DNA of 64,000 nucleotides from Oerskovia sp042887685 (GCF_042887685.1 NZ_JBHVOS010000026.1:6221-70220), one strand, 5' to 3'. Counted from the first letter of the stretch, positions 23,913 to 32,834 are shown. The notes: generated from the sequence alone by a model not told the origin. Made by a program: numbers and translations.

Positions 23913-26717
23913 CTACCCCGTGACCGCGAAGAACCCGTGAGCGCCCCGCTCGGCGTCGATCATCGCGTGGCTCACGAACGGGTACCTGCCCGCCTCGGGG
24001 AACGCCATCTCGACGAACCCGCCCTGCGCGACCGCGAGCCCCAGCACCTGCGAGCCGCCCGCCTCGGCGTTGCCGGGACGCAACCGGTAAGCACCCTCGC
24101 TGAAGACCGTGTCGAACTGGCCCCCCACGACATGGAACGACGTCCCCCGGTTGGGCCCCGCAGGAAGCACCCACACGCGCACCCGCTCGCCCACGCGCGC
24201 CGGGAGCGGGTCCGCGTCGTACTGGTTCGCGTAGCCGTTGAACGCGACGACGTCGGGGTCACCCGTCGCGAGCCGGTCCATGTCGACCTCACCCCCCTGC
24301 GGGCCGAGGTAGTACTCGGACTGCACCAGCAGGTACTCGCGGTCGACCGGGGCGAGATCCGGCGGATCGATCACGACCGCACCGAACATGCCGTTCGCGA
24401 TGTGCGCCGACATGGGCATGGTCGAGCAGTGGTACATCCACACGCCGGACCGGGTCGCGGTGAACGTGTAGGTCAGCTCCTCGCCCGGAGCGATCGTGCG
24501 CATCGGTCCGTCGGGCGCGAGGGCCCCCGCGTGGAAGTCGATCGAGTGCCCGATCGTGCCGTCGTTGACCAGCGTGATCTCGAAACGGTCCCCGACCTTG
24601 CCGCGCAGCGTCGGGCCGGGCGCCGTGCCCCCGAAGGTCCAGAGCCTCTGCGTGACCCCCGGCGCGACCTCGGTCACGACCTCCGCGACGGGAAGCCGCA
24701 CCCGGTGCACGGTCTCGGCGCTCGCGGGCGGCAGCTCGGCCGGGTGCGCCGCGAAGTCCTTGCCCGGCGTCGCCAGGAGATCCAGGTCCTCGGCGGCGCT
24801 GGGCCCGGCGCCGCCGCTCGCGCCGCTCGCTCCGTGGTCCGTACCGGCCATGCCCTCGTGGTCGCCCGCACCCCCGGCGGGCGCTGCGGTGCCTGGCGCG
24901 GCGGCGTCCGGTCCCGCGGCGTCCGGCACGGCGCCCGCGCCCGTCGGCGTGATCGTCAGGACCATGCCCATCTGCCGGTGCCCCACGACCGTGCACCAGC
25001 CGTCGACCGGGCGCCCCACGACACCGACCTCGAACGTCTCGGTCTCCCCGGGGGCGATCCGACCGCTCGTCCGTCCGGTGTCGAGCGCGAGGTCGTGGAC
25101 CGTGGTGTCGGTGTTGGTCACGACCAGGACCAGGGTGTCACCGGCGGGCACCTCGATCTCGCTCGGGACGAAGCGCATGTTCGCGGCCTCGACCTCGACC
25201 GTCGTGGTCCGGCCCGTCGCGGCGACCGTCCCCTCGGCACCGGCCGCCGCCGACGTCGCACCGCTCCCGGTACCGAGCGCGGCCGGGTCGAGGGCGACTC
25301 CCCCGGCCGCCACGAGCAGCAGCACGCTCAGCGCAGCCACCGCCAGGCCCTTGCGGCGCGGCCCCGTCACCGCTTCGACGGGTGGCGCCTGGCGACCACC
25401 GGCCCGGTCGTGCACCTCGCGCCCGAGCGCGTGGGCGGCTGCGACGTCGTCGGGAGTCGGCGGGACGAACGGGGTGCGACGCGCACGGCGATGAGCGAGC
25501 ACCGCACCGACGAGAAGGGGCAGGAACGCCACGAGGGCACCCAGCGCGGTGAGCGAGGCGAGCACGTGCACCAGGCTCGGCGCGGGCAGCACGAAGAGCG
25601 CGAGCGCCCCGTTGAAGAGCACGACCCGCACGACGGCCCCCCGTTCGAGGACGGCCGTGGTCGAGCGCACGGCGGCGGGTCCCCCGCCCAGCACCACGGG
25701 CACGAGATAGGTCAGCGCCCCGAGCAGGACCTGGGCCGCGAAGCCCGCGACGAGCGGCACGGTCACGATCCCCCCGCGCACGGTCGCCGTCGCCCAGTCC
25801 CCGCTGAGCGCGAGCACGCCCGTCAGCGTCGCGAGCGACCCCAGGAGCCACCCGAGGGCGCACGCCGCCGACCACGTCGCGAAGGTGGCGGGCGGACGCC
25901 GTCGGGCCGCGGTCAGCAGGGGGCGGACCGAGACCAGGACGCCCGCGAGATACGTCGCCAGCCCGAGGGCCGCGACGGGCGGCACGGCGACCAGGACCCC
26001 GACGATCCCGCCCGCCAGCCCGACCAGCATCAGGACGAGGGTCGTGCGCGCGGCGCGCGGCGCGTCGTCGGCCATCCTGGTCCGCAGCATGGTCGGCCAC
26101 AGCGTCAGGAGCGTGCCCATGACCGTCAGGCCCACGAACCCGAGCAGGTTGAACCCCGCGTGGGCCAGCACGACGCGTACGTGCCAGGCCTCGTCGAGAC
26201 CGCGCGCGAGCGTCGCGCCGAGCCCCGCCCCGACCGGCAGGAGCCACGCCGCGGCGACGTAGAACGCGACGCAGACCCGGAAGCGGGCCGCCAGCGCACG
26301 GCGCGACTGGAGCCACAGGGCCGTGCCGTGCGCCGCGACCGCGATCCCCACGCCGACGGCCCCGACGAGCGTCACGACCCACGTCGCGGTCACCATGCCC
26401 GCGACCGTCGCGGCGACCGCGACGTTGAGGAGCACGAGCCGGGCGACCTGCCACCGCCGCGACGCGGGCGTGGCCCGGCGGCTCAGCAGCGCGTCGGTGA
26501 AGTGCTGGCTCCACACGCAGATCGCGTTCGTCACCGCGCCGAGCAGCAGCAGGTGCACGAGCAGCCAGGGCGAGGCGGGGATCCACCGGTGGCCGACCGC
26601 GACCACGACCGTCGCCAGCAGCCACCCGACCACGGGTGCGTTGGCACGCAGGTGCCACGCGCTGCGGTCGGACAGGGGACGCAGCGGGGCGGGGGCGGCG
26701 GACAGCTCGAGCTTCAC
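23913..26717 (-). CDS. nirK: copper nitrite reductase fused to membrane and cupredoxin domains
   Basis: 934 residues from GTG 26717 with GAGGAGA upstream. Residues about 15-450 form some 12 membrane segments. Residue 452-475 is a further membrane anchor. A cupredoxin (about 510-590) follows, with ANMRFVPSEIEVPAG, TTVHDL and WCTVVGHRQMGM holding a His-Cys-His-Met type 1 copper set. A two-domain NirK core (about 690-930) has HSIDFHAG, the Cys-His-Met segment WMYHCSTMPMSAHIANG and the last His in SHAMIDAERG. It should reduce nitrite to NO outside the membrane, with electrons through the fused cupredoxin. Its start overlaps the preceding gene by GTGA. Confidence 0.88.
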   Translation of the reverse strand: MKLELSAAPAPLRPLSDRSAWHLRANAPVVGWLLATVVVAVGHRWIPASPWLLVHLLLLGAVTNAICVWSQHFTDALLSRRATPASRRWQVARLVLLNVAVAATVAGMVTATWVVTLVGAVGVGIAVAAHGTALWLQSRRALAARFRVCVAFYVAAAWLLPVGAGLGATLARGLDEAWHVRVVLAHAGFNLLGFVGLTVMGTLLTLWPTMLRTRMADDAPRAARTTLVLMLVGLAGGIVGVLVAVPPVAALGLATYLAGVLVSVRPLLTAARRRPPATFATWSAACALGWLLGSLATLTGVLALSGDWATATVRGGIVTVPLVAGFAAQVLLGALTYLVPVVLGGGPAAVRSTTAVLERGAVVRVVLFNGALALFVLPAPSLVHVLASLTALGALVAFLPLLVGAVLAHRRARRTPFVPPTPDDVAAAHALGREVHDRAGGRQAPPVEAVTGPRRKGLAVAALSVLLLVAAGGVALDPAALGTGSGATSAAAGAEGTVAATGRTTTVEVEAANMRFVPSEIEVPAGDTLVLVVTNTDTTVHDLALDTGRTSGRIAPGETETFEVGVVGRPVDGWCTVVGHRQMGMVLTITPTGAGAVPDAAGPDAAAPGTAAPAGGAGDHEGMAGTDHGASGASGGAGPSAAEDLDLLATPGKDFAAHPAELPPASAETVHRVRLPVAEVVTEVAPGVTQRLWTFGGTAPGPTLRGKVGDRFEITLVNDGTIGHSIDFHAGALAPDGPMRTIAPGEELTYTFTATRSGVWMYHCSTMPMSAHIANGMFGAVVIDPPDLAPVDREYLLVQSEYYLGPQGGEVDMDRLATGDPDVVAFNGYANQYDADPLPARVGERVRVWVLPAGPNRGTSFHVVGGQFDTVFSEGAYRLRPGNAEAGGSQVLGLAVAQGGFVEMAFPEAGRYPFVSHAMIDAERGAHGFFAVTG

Positions 26718-27856
26718 GGGGCGGTCTCCTCGAGCAGGGCAGGCGAAGGCCCGACGGCGTCGCGCGGGTCGGGCGGGGAGGCGGCGGGCGCGGCGGAGCG
26801 CAGGTTCGCGCGGACCCCGACCGTGACCATCAGGGCGATGAACGCGAGCAACGACACGACGTTCAGGACACCGCCGACCTGGTGCGCGACGGGGAGGTCG
26901 CGCGCGTCGCCCAGGCCGAGCCGGACCACCAGGCCCACGTGCAGGAGCGCGGCCGGCCCGTACATCAGCGAGGTGTACGGCAGCCGGACCCGCAGCACCG
27001 CCGGCAGGATCACGGGCGCGTGCGCCATGATCATCGAGATCGTGAAGCCGAGGAAGATCGCGTGGATCACCGCGTCGTAGCCGGGGCCCGTGACCTGGCG
27101 CCCCGCGAGGAGCCAGACCGCACCCGCGACCGCGAGCCACGCGTAGGCCGCGAGCAGGCATCCGGCCATGTAGCGGGTGAGGCCTGTCGAGCGGATGGTG
27201 CGCCGCGCGACGTCGTGCGCGGCGAGCCAGCCGCACAGCGTCAGGACCGCCGCGCCCAGGATCGCGTAGCCGACGCCCGGCCACAGCAGCGAGGCCACGC
27301 ACCCGACCGCGAGCGCCCAGCAGACCCACAGGACCATGTCCGCACCGCGCGCGCCCAGGAAGGCGACCCGCGCCAGCTCGAGCCGCTCGCCCGCGATCGT
27401 CGCCACCACGAAGCACGCGAGCCACGGCAGCACGTCCGCGACGCCCACCCCACCGAGCCACAGCAGCGCACCGCACGTCGCGAGCACCGCACCGAGGAGC
27501 TGGACGAGGACGGCGTCGTCGTGCTGGCGGCGCCACAGCGGGACGTACACCGCGCACAGCGCGGCGCATCCCGCGACGAGGAGCGCCTGCCCGACGACGA
27601 GGGGCGCGGGGCTGAGCAGCGCCAGCGCCCCCGCCCCCAGCAGGCCTGGGGCGACGAACCCCCAGCGGGTGCGCAGCGCGACGGCGCGTTCGAGGGCGAT
27701 CACGGTGCCGACGAACCCCAGGACGAGCAGGACCCCGTGCACCACGGGCAGGCGCTCGGTCGTGACGGGAGCCGGGAGGTCCAGGAGCAGCAGGGCCGCG
27801 TCGAGGCCCGCGAGGAGTGCGAGACCGGCGGGCAGGACGAAGACCGCCCGGCGCAT
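26714..27856 (-). CDS. NnrS-like polytopic membrane protein
   Basis: 380 residues with about 12 hydrophobic segments. His-containing segments such as LPVVHGVLLVLGFVGTVIALER, VIHAIFLGFTISMIMAHAPV (two parts) and LLHVGLVVRLG resemble the NnrS family of haem/copper membrane proteins tied to NO stress. It starts one base inside the stop of the regulator and ends inside the start of nirK, so the three genes are one transcript. The function is inferred from context. Confidence 0.68.
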   Translation of the reverse strand: MRRAVFVLPAGLALLAGLDAALLLLDLPAPVTTERLPVVHGVLLVLGFVGTVIALERAVALRTRWGFVAPGLLGAGALALLSPAPLVVGQALLVAGCAALCAVYVPLWRRQHDDAVLVQLLGAVLATCGALLWLGGVGVADVLPWLACFVVATIAGERLELARVAFLGARGADMVLWVCWALAVGCVASLLWPGVGYAILGAAVLTLCGWLAAHDVARRTIRSTGLTRYMAGCLLAAYAWLAVAGAVWLLAGRQVTGPGYDAVIHAIFLGFTISMIMAHAPVILPAVLRVRLPYTSLMYGPAALLHVGLVVRLGLGDARDLPVAHQVGGVLNVVSLLAFIALMVTVGVRANLRSAAPAASPPDPRDAVGPSPALLEETAP

Positions 27857-28758
27857 CACGAGCGGCCTCGCGCACCGGGCCGTCGGCCGGCCGGCGTCCC
27901 ACGCTCGGCCCGCAGGTGCAGGCGGCACGCGCCCGGCTCGGCGAACGGCAGCAACGACGTTCCCTCGCGCGGAGCCCCCAGGCGTTCGAGCGCCCCCTGG
28001 GCGAGCCCGAGGTGCACCGAGCAGACGACCTCCGGGTTGCGGTACGCGGCCTCGAGCAGCGGGCACCGGGTCAGTGCGACCGAGGCTGCGTCGTCGTCGG
28101 CCACGGGTGCGAAGCCGAGCCTGTCCAGCAGGGCGACGACCTCGTGGCGCGCGGCGCTCGCGACGTCCGGGCTGGGTACCCCGCCGTCGGCTTCGCCCGC
28201 TCCGTCCGCGCCGCCCTTGCCGCCCGGTGGCGTCGTCGAGGGATGGCGGGCGGCGCCGTCGGCTCCCTCGCCGTGCGGCGCGTGGCCGCGCACGCCGGAC
28301 GGGTCGTCGTGCCCTCCGACGAGGTCCGCGCCCCACGCGCGGCCCGCTGCCAGGGCGTCGCCGACCGGGTCGGCGCTCGACCGGGCGATCTGGGCCGCGA
28401 GCGCCGAGGCGAGGCCCGCGTACTCGACGGCGCCTGCCGTGGTGGGTGACTCCGTGGCCGGTGAGTAGAGCCTGGCCGGGCGCCCGCGCCCGTGCGCGGG
28501 AGCGTGCTCGCTGGTCGCGAGCCCGGCCTCGACGAGGCCTTCGAGATGCTCGCGCACGGTGTTGGTGTGCTGGTCGAGCGCCGTCGCGACCGAGGCGACC
28601 GAGCAGGGCTCGGGCTGGGCGGCGAGGACGTCCAGCACCGCGAGCCGCGCCCTGGACAGTCGGGCGGGGCGGACCGCGCGCCGGGTCGGCGGGGGTCCGT
28701 AGCCGGGGCGCGGCGAGGTCGCTCGTCCTGCCGGGGGGAGAGGCTCCGTATTTTCCAC
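27856..28758 (-). CDS. HTH regulator with C-terminal Fe-S-type Cys cluster
   Basis: 300 residues from GTG 28758. The winged HTH at about 35-105 reads RLAVLDVLAAQPEPCSVASV and NTVREHLEGLVEAGLA. An acidic, Gly/Pro-rich linker follows. The C-terminal part holds CPLLEAAYRNPEVVC and, 34 residues on, ACRLHL, a spacing like SufR/COG2345 regulators that bind an iron-sulfur cluster. A -10 box TACACT lies exactly 7 bases before the GTG, so the message is probably leaderless. Leading the nirK operon, it likely senses NO or nitrite-derived stress. Confidence 0.72.
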   Translation of the reverse strand: MENTEPLPPAGRATSPRPGYGPPPTRRAVRPARLSRARLAVLDVLAAQPEPCSVASVATALDQHTNTVREHLEGLVEAGLATSEHAPAHGRGRPARLYSPATESPTTAGAVEYAGLASALAAQIARSSADPVGDALAAGRAWGADLVGGHDDPSGVRGHAPHGEGADGAARHPSTTPPGGKGGADGAGEADGGVPSPDVASAARHEVVALLDRLGFAPVADDDAASVALTRCPLLEAAYRNPEVVCSVHLGLAQGALERLGAPREGTSLLPFAEPGACRLHLRAERGTPAGRRPGARGRS

Positions 28759-28818
28759 GGAATAAAGTGTACTAATGTCGGAGGCGTTCAGGAACCACGC
28801 CTCCGGAGGTCCACCGTC
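28759..28818. promoter_or_regulatory. divergent promoter of the nitrite/NO module
   Basis: An unusually AT-rich 60-bp gap. The minus-strand box TACACT (28766-28771) serves the regulator. On the plus strand TAAAGT and TGTACT are candidate boxes for the hemerythrin gene. TCCGT and ACGGA at 28745-28761 flank the regulator start as a small inverted repeat. Confidence 0.5.
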
Positions 28819-29697
28819 ATGAGCAGCATCGTCCTGGCCACCTCGGCCGAAGACTCACGTGCGGTCGAGGCCGTCGTCGCCCACCACACCGAGATGAACG
28901 GGACCCTCGGCCTCCTCGTCGAAGCACTCGTCCAGGCCGCCGAGGCGGGCGACGCGCCGGCCGCCGCGACAGCCCACCGACGGCTCGTCGACTGGACCCG
29001 CGCCGACCTCCTGCCGCACGCCCAGGCCGAGGAGGCGGCCATGTACCCGCACGCGCACCGCGACCCGCAGGCCCGCCTCCTCGTCGACGCCATGATCGCC
29101 GAGCACGGCGTGATCGGCGGCCTCGTCGACTCGCTCGCCGACGCGACCGACCCCGTGCGCGCGGCAGCGCTGGGGCGCGCGCTCCAGGTCCTCTTCGAGG
29201 TCCACATGACCAAGGAGAACGACCAGGTCCTGCCGCTGCTCGCCCTGTCCTCGGACGTCTCGCTCGCGGGCGTCCTCGACGGCATGCACGAGCTGCTCGG
29301 TGGGCACTCCCACGGGACCGAGGGGGCCGGCGCGCCGGAGGCGAGCGGTGGTTGCGGGTGCCGCGACGGAGGCTGCGGAGGTGGCGGTGGGACGGCAGAG
29401 GTCTCGGCCGCACCTGCACCTGCCCCTGCCCCGGAGCGGCACTCGTGCGGCTGCGGCGGGCACGACGACGCCGGGAACCTCCCCGTCCTCGACGCCCGCG
29501 CCGTGCCCCACGCGATCCGGCACGCGACGATCTTCGGCGCGCTCGACGGCGTCGCCCCCGGCGCCGGCATGGTGCTGCTCGCCCCGCACGACCCTCTGCC
29601 GCTCCTGGCCCAGGTCGACGCCCGCTGGCCGGGCACGTTCACCGTCGACTACCTGGAACGCGGCCCCGAGACGTGGGCGCTCGCGTTCACGCGCTGA
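28819..29697 (+). CDS. hemerythrin-DUF2249 protein
   Basis: 292 residues from ATG 28819 with GGAGGT upstream. Residues about 20-165 are a hemerythrin HHE domain, with His/Glu ligands at VAHHTEMN, LPHAQAEEAAMYPHAH, AEHGVIGGLVD and HMTKENDQVLP. A Cys-rich linker (GGCGCRDGGCGG near 180, HSCGCGGH near 213) leads to a C-terminal DUF2249 domain. Hemerythrins bind O2, NO or iron, and DUF2249 occurs in NO/nitrate-linked proteins. It is divergent from the nirK operon. Confidence 0.82.
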   Translation: MSSIVLATSAEDSRAVEAVVAHHTEMNGTLGLLVEALVQAAEAGDAPAAATAHRRLVDWTRADLLPHAQAEEAAMYPHAHRDPQARLLVDAMIAEHGVIGGLVDSLADATDPVRAAALGRALQVLFEVHMTKENDQVLPLLALSSDVSLAGVLDGMHELLGGHSHGTEGAGAPEASGGCGCRDGGCGGGGGTAEVSAAPAPAPAPERHSCGCGGHDDAGNLPVLDARAVPHAIRHATIFGALDGVAPGAGMVLLAPHDPLPLLAQVDARWPGTFTVDYLERGPETWALAFTR

Positions 29698-29776
29698 CGC
29701 CGGGTCCCGTCGGCCGCACTGGCGCGGAGAGCCGCACCGGTGGCCCCCACGGACCCGCAGTGCCACGATCGGCCTC

Positions 29777-30604
29777 ATGGGCACGAACACCACCGGATGG
29801 ACCGAGGGAACCGTCGAGGTCGACGGGCATCCCGTCTTCTACCGGCGCAGCGCGGACGTCCCCGGCAGCCTGCCGATCGTCCATGTGCACGGCTTCGCGA
29901 TCTCGGGCACCTACCTCCTGCCGACGGCGCGCAGGCTCGCGTCCCGGGGTGCGAACCTGGTGCCCGACCTGCCCGGCTACGGCAAGAGCGAGAAGTGGGA
30001 CTTCACCCTCGGCATCCCTGCCCTGGCGCACGCGCTGCTCCGCATCCTGGACGCCCTCGAGCTCGAGAAGGTGGTCCTGGTCGGCAACTCGATGGGTTGC
30101 CCCATCAACCTCGAGGTCGCGCACAGCGCACCGGACCGCGTCGACCGGATCGTCCTCGTGTCGCCCGCCGGCGGGGTCCACAACCAGGGGCTCGCGCGGG
30201 CCGTCCGGCAGCTGGCGATGGACGGCCCGCGGGAGAGTCGTCAGATGGCCCGCGTGGCGGTCCCGGACTACGTGCGGTTCGGACCGATCAACACGTTCCA
30301 CCTGTTCAGCGAGCTCACCCGGTTCCCCTCCTTGGAGCGCATCGTCACGTCGGCCGTGCCGACGCTCGCGGTCATCGGGAGCCGGGACCCGCTCATGCCG
30401 CCCCCCGCGCGGGTGCGTGAGGTGAGCCGCCTCGCGGGCGACCAGATCACGATCGCCCTCATCGAGGGGGCCGCTCATGCCATCAACTTCAGCCACCCCG
30501 GCGAGCTCGCGCACGTCATCGGGTCCTGGTTGGACGGCGTCGAGATCGTCGACGACCCGGACTCCCCCGGTCTGACGCGCGTCCTGCAGCTGCCGCGCAC
30601 CTAG
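29777..30604 (+). CDS. alpha/beta hydrolase
   Basis: 275 residues from ATG 29777. The fold shows HVHGFAISGTYL (oxyanion region), DLPGYGKSE, the nucleophile elbow GNSMG near residue 108, GSRDPLMPP with the acid, and GAAHAINFSHP with the catalytic His. The substrate is unknown. No ribosome site is obvious; the 79-base gap from the hemerythrin gene suggests separate or weakly linked expression. Confidence 0.85.
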   Translation: MGTNTTGWTEGTVEVDGHPVFYRRSADVPGSLPIVHVHGFAISGTYLLPTARRLASRGANLVPDLPGYGKSEKWDFTLGIPALAHALLRILDALELEKVVLVGNSMGCPINLEVAHSAPDRVDRIVLVSPAGGVHNQGLARAVRQLAMDGPRESRQMARVAVPDYVRFGPINTFHLFSELTRFPSLERIVTSAVPTLAVIGSRDPLMPPPARVREVSRLAGDQITIALIEGAAHAINFSHPGELAHVIGSWLDGVEIVDDPDSPGLTRVLQLPRT

Positions 30605-30649
30605 TCGGGGCCGGCAGCCTCGCCCGGGTCGACGTGGTCGGTCAGGAGG

Positions 30650-31375
30650 TCACGAAGCCTGTGGCCCGACGATCGTCTCGACCAGGAGCTCGTGGAGCCG
30701 TGGGTCGGCGAGCGGCCGGAAGTGTCCCGGGGTCTCGAGCACGACGTCGTGCGCGCCGTCGAGGAAGCTGCCCGCAGGGATGTGCGGGTCCCACCGGCTG
30801 TGCACCGAGGTGATGCGTTCGTTGACGGCGCGCTCGGCGGAGAGGGCGACGATCGTCGCGTCGCTCGGGACGAACGCGCGGATCGAGGGCTGGACGAACC
30901 AGCGCGCGTAGGCCGAGCCCGCGAAGGGCGTGTTGATCGCGATCATCGACGCGATCCTCCCGCCCGGGCTCTCGCGCACCATGGCGAGCTTCCCGATGAG
31001 CCCGCCCTTGCTGTGCGCGACGACGACGACGTCGCGCAGGTCCTGCTCCCGGAGGTACCGCGCGAGGAGGACGGCACCGTCGGCGACGGGGCGACGGTTG
31101 TCACGGAGCTCCGGGAGCACGTGCACCGCGACGCCATGGTCGCGCAGGAGCGTGGCCAGGGGCAGGAGGAAGTGCCAGGACTCGTACACCCCGGGGACGA
31201 GGACGACGGGTGGGCCGACCGGACGGTCGGGTCGGCGCAGGTCCTCAGGTTCCACCCGGGCCATGAAGCCGGTCGCCTGCCAGCGCAGCACGCAGGCGTA
31301 GTCGCGGACGCGCCACCAGGTCTGTCGCGGGCTCAGGCCGAGACGCTGGCCCAGGTCCCGGCTCCCGTCGCGCAT
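30650..31375 (-). CDS. lipase-like alpha/beta hydrolase
   Basis: About 241 residues from ATG 31375, preceded by AGGGG; a GTG at 31414 is an alternative. VVLVPGVYESWHFLLPLA is the oxyanion strand, VVVVAHSKGGLIGKL holds the Ser elbow (AHSKG, as in triacylglycerol lipase/PGAP1-like proteins), and GAHDVVLETPGHF has the His. No signal peptide, so a cytoplasmic esterase is likely. It converges on the previous hydrolase gene. Confidence 0.78.
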   Translation of the reverse strand: MRDGSRDLGQRLGLSPRQTWWRVRDYACVLRWQATGFMARVEPEDLRRPDRPVGPPVVLVPGVYESWHFLLPLATLLRDHGVAVHVLPELRDNRRPVADGAVLLARYLREQDLRDVVVVAHSKGGLIGKLAMVRESPGGRIASMIAINTPFAGSAYARWFVQPSIRAFVPSDATIVALSAERAVNERITSVHSRWDPHIPAGSFLDGAHDVVLETPGHFRPLADPRLHELLVETIVGPQAS

Positions 31376-31400
31376 GGTTCCCCTGTCGTCGTCACCTGCG

Positions 31401-31458
31401 GTCGCCGTCGGCACCGGTCACCGTCACCCTCGGCGGTGGAAAGCGTCACCCTCGGCGG
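31401..31458. repeat. three 22-bp tandem repeat copies
   Basis: GTCACCCTCGGCGG occurs at 31423 and 31445, exactly 22 bases apart. A degenerate copy GTCGCCGTCGGC starts at 31401. Motif and period equal those of the large array at 56138-56443. The copies lie between yccF and the lipase-like gene, upstream of the latter. Confidence 0.75.
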
Positions 31459-31479
31459 CTCCCACCCGATACTCGCGCG

Positions 31480-31869
31480 TCAGGAGCCGAAGCGCGCGTT
31501 CGTCGGCACGATCTGCTTGCCGAGCGGCAGCAGCGAGACCGGGATCATCTTGAGGTTCGCGATGCCCAGCGGGATGCCGATGATCGAGACGAACAGCGGG
31601 ATCGAGGTGACGACGTGCCCGATCGCGAGCCAGATCCCCGCGAAGATCACCCAGATCACGTTGCCGATCGTGGAGAACGCACCGGCCGTGGGCTTGTCGA
31701 CGACGGTGCGCCCGAAGGGCCACAGCGCGTACCCGGCGATGCGGAAGCTCGCGATGCCGAACGGGATGGTGATGATGAGGATGCAGCAGACGATCCCCGC
31801 CACGACGTACCCGATCGCGAGCCAGAGCCCTGCGAAGATCAGCCAGATGACGTTCAGGATCGCGTTCAT
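31480..31869 (-). CDS. YccF-family membrane protein
   Basis: 129 residues from ATG 31869. Two copies of the YccF domain, each WLAIGYVVAG/WLAIGHVVTS followed by IIxIPxGIA, give four membrane segments. PFGRTVVDKP links them. The family is widespread and its function unknown. Confidence 0.85.
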   Translation of the reverse strand: MNAILNVIWLIFAGLWLAIGYVVAGIVCCILIITIPFGIASFRIAGYALWPFGRTVVDKPTAGAFSTIGNVIWVIFAGIWLAIGHVVTSIPLFVSIIGIPLGIANLKMIPVSLLPLGKQIVPTNARFGS

Positions 31870-31942
31870 GCCCCGATTCTGCCTCACGGACGTCGGCCGG
31901 ACGCCCGGCCCGGTGACGCCGTCGGAAAACTAGACTGCTCCC

Positions 31943-32716
31943 GTGCCCTCCCCCACTCCTGCCTCGCCCCTCGACGTCCCTGCCGAGCCGTCTCGGACGA
32001 TCGCCGACCGCTACGAGGCCGTGCGCGCACGCATCGACGCCGCGGCGCTCGCCGCGGGCCGGGCCCCGGCGGAGGTGCGGCTTCTCGTGGCGACCAAGAC
32101 GCAGGGTCCCGCGGCGGTGCGCGCGGTCGTCGCCGCGGGCGCGACGCTGATCGGCGAGAACCGCGTCCAGGAGCTCGTCGCCAAGGCGCCCGACCTCGCC
32201 GACCTGGTCGCGGACGGCTCGGTGCGGGTCCACATGATCGGGCACCTGCAGCGCAACAAGGTCAACCAGGTCCTGGCCACGGCCACGGGTGTCGAGTCGG
32301 TCGACTCGCTCGCGCTCGCCGAGGCGCTCGCGAGCCGGTGCGCGCGCGAGGGCCGCACGCTCGACGTCATGGTGCAGGTCAACGTGTCGGGCGAGGAGTC
32401 CAAGGCGGGCGTGGGGCCCGACGACGCCCCGCACCTCTCCCGTCAGGTCGCCGCCCTGGAGGGTCTTCGCCTCACGGGGTTCATGACGATCGGGGCGAAC
32501 TCGCCGGACACCGCGCTCGTGCGCGCCGGGTTCGAGCGGCTGCGCGGGATCCGTGACGAGGTGCTCGCGAGCGGTGCCCCGGGGACCGGTGAGGCACGCG
32601 AGCTGTCGATGGGCATGAGCGGCGACCTCGAGGCGGCGATCGCCGAGGGCGCGACGATCGTGCGCGTGGGGACCGCGGTGTTCGGGGCGCGTGCCGGCAC
32701 CATACCCGTCGCCTGA
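31943..32716 (+). CDS. YggS-type PLP homeostasis protein
   Basis: 257 residues from GTG 31943. LLVATKTQ holds the PLP lysine, then GENRVQEL, HMIGHLQRNK, VQVNVSGEESKAG, LSMGMSGDLEAAI and RVGTAVFGAR follow the family order. It binds pyridoxal phosphate and buffers B6/amino-acid pools; no enzymatic activity is expected. In this window it stands alone. Confidence 0.92.
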   Translation: MPSPTPASPLDVPAEPSRTIADRYEAVRARIDAAALAAGRAPAEVRLLVATKTQGPAAVRAVVAAGATLIGENRVQELVAKAPDLADLVADGSVRVHMIGHLQRNKVNQVLATATGVESVDSLALAEALASRCAREGRTLDVMVQVNVSGEESKAGVGPDDAPHLSRQVAALEGLRLTGFMTIGANSPDTALVRAGFERLRGIRDEVLASGAPGTGEARELSMGMSGDLEAAIAEGATIVRVGTAVFGARAGTIPVA

Positions 32717-32720
32717 CCGG

Positions 32721-32798
32721 CACGGGCACGGCCCGGGCACGGCCCGGGCACGGCCCGGGCACGGCCCGGGCACGGCCCGGGCACGGCCCGGGCACGGG
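32721..32798. repeat. 11-bp tandem repeat
   Basis: Six perfect copies of CACGGCCCGGG (32727-32792) flanked by partial copies, right after the yggS-type stop. Each unit contains a self-complementary CCCGGG-type core, so the transcript would fold strongly. Confidence 0.9.
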
Positions 32799-32834
32799 AC
32801 CGGCCCCTGTCAGGGACCGGTCCCACGCCCGTGC
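32792..32834. terminator. hairpin between yggS-type and lipoprotein genes
   Basis: GGGACCGG (32796-32803) pairs with CCGGTCCC (32817-32824), extended by GCACGGG/CCCGTGC outside. It is a bidirectional terminator between convergent genes. Confidence 0.55.

Noticed and set aside
23913..27902. 1329-codon open frame as one protein
   Set aside because: The part upstream of 26717 is antisense/out-of-frame shadow of the NnrS-like gene. GTG 26717 with its ribosome site and 4-base overlap is the credible nirK start.
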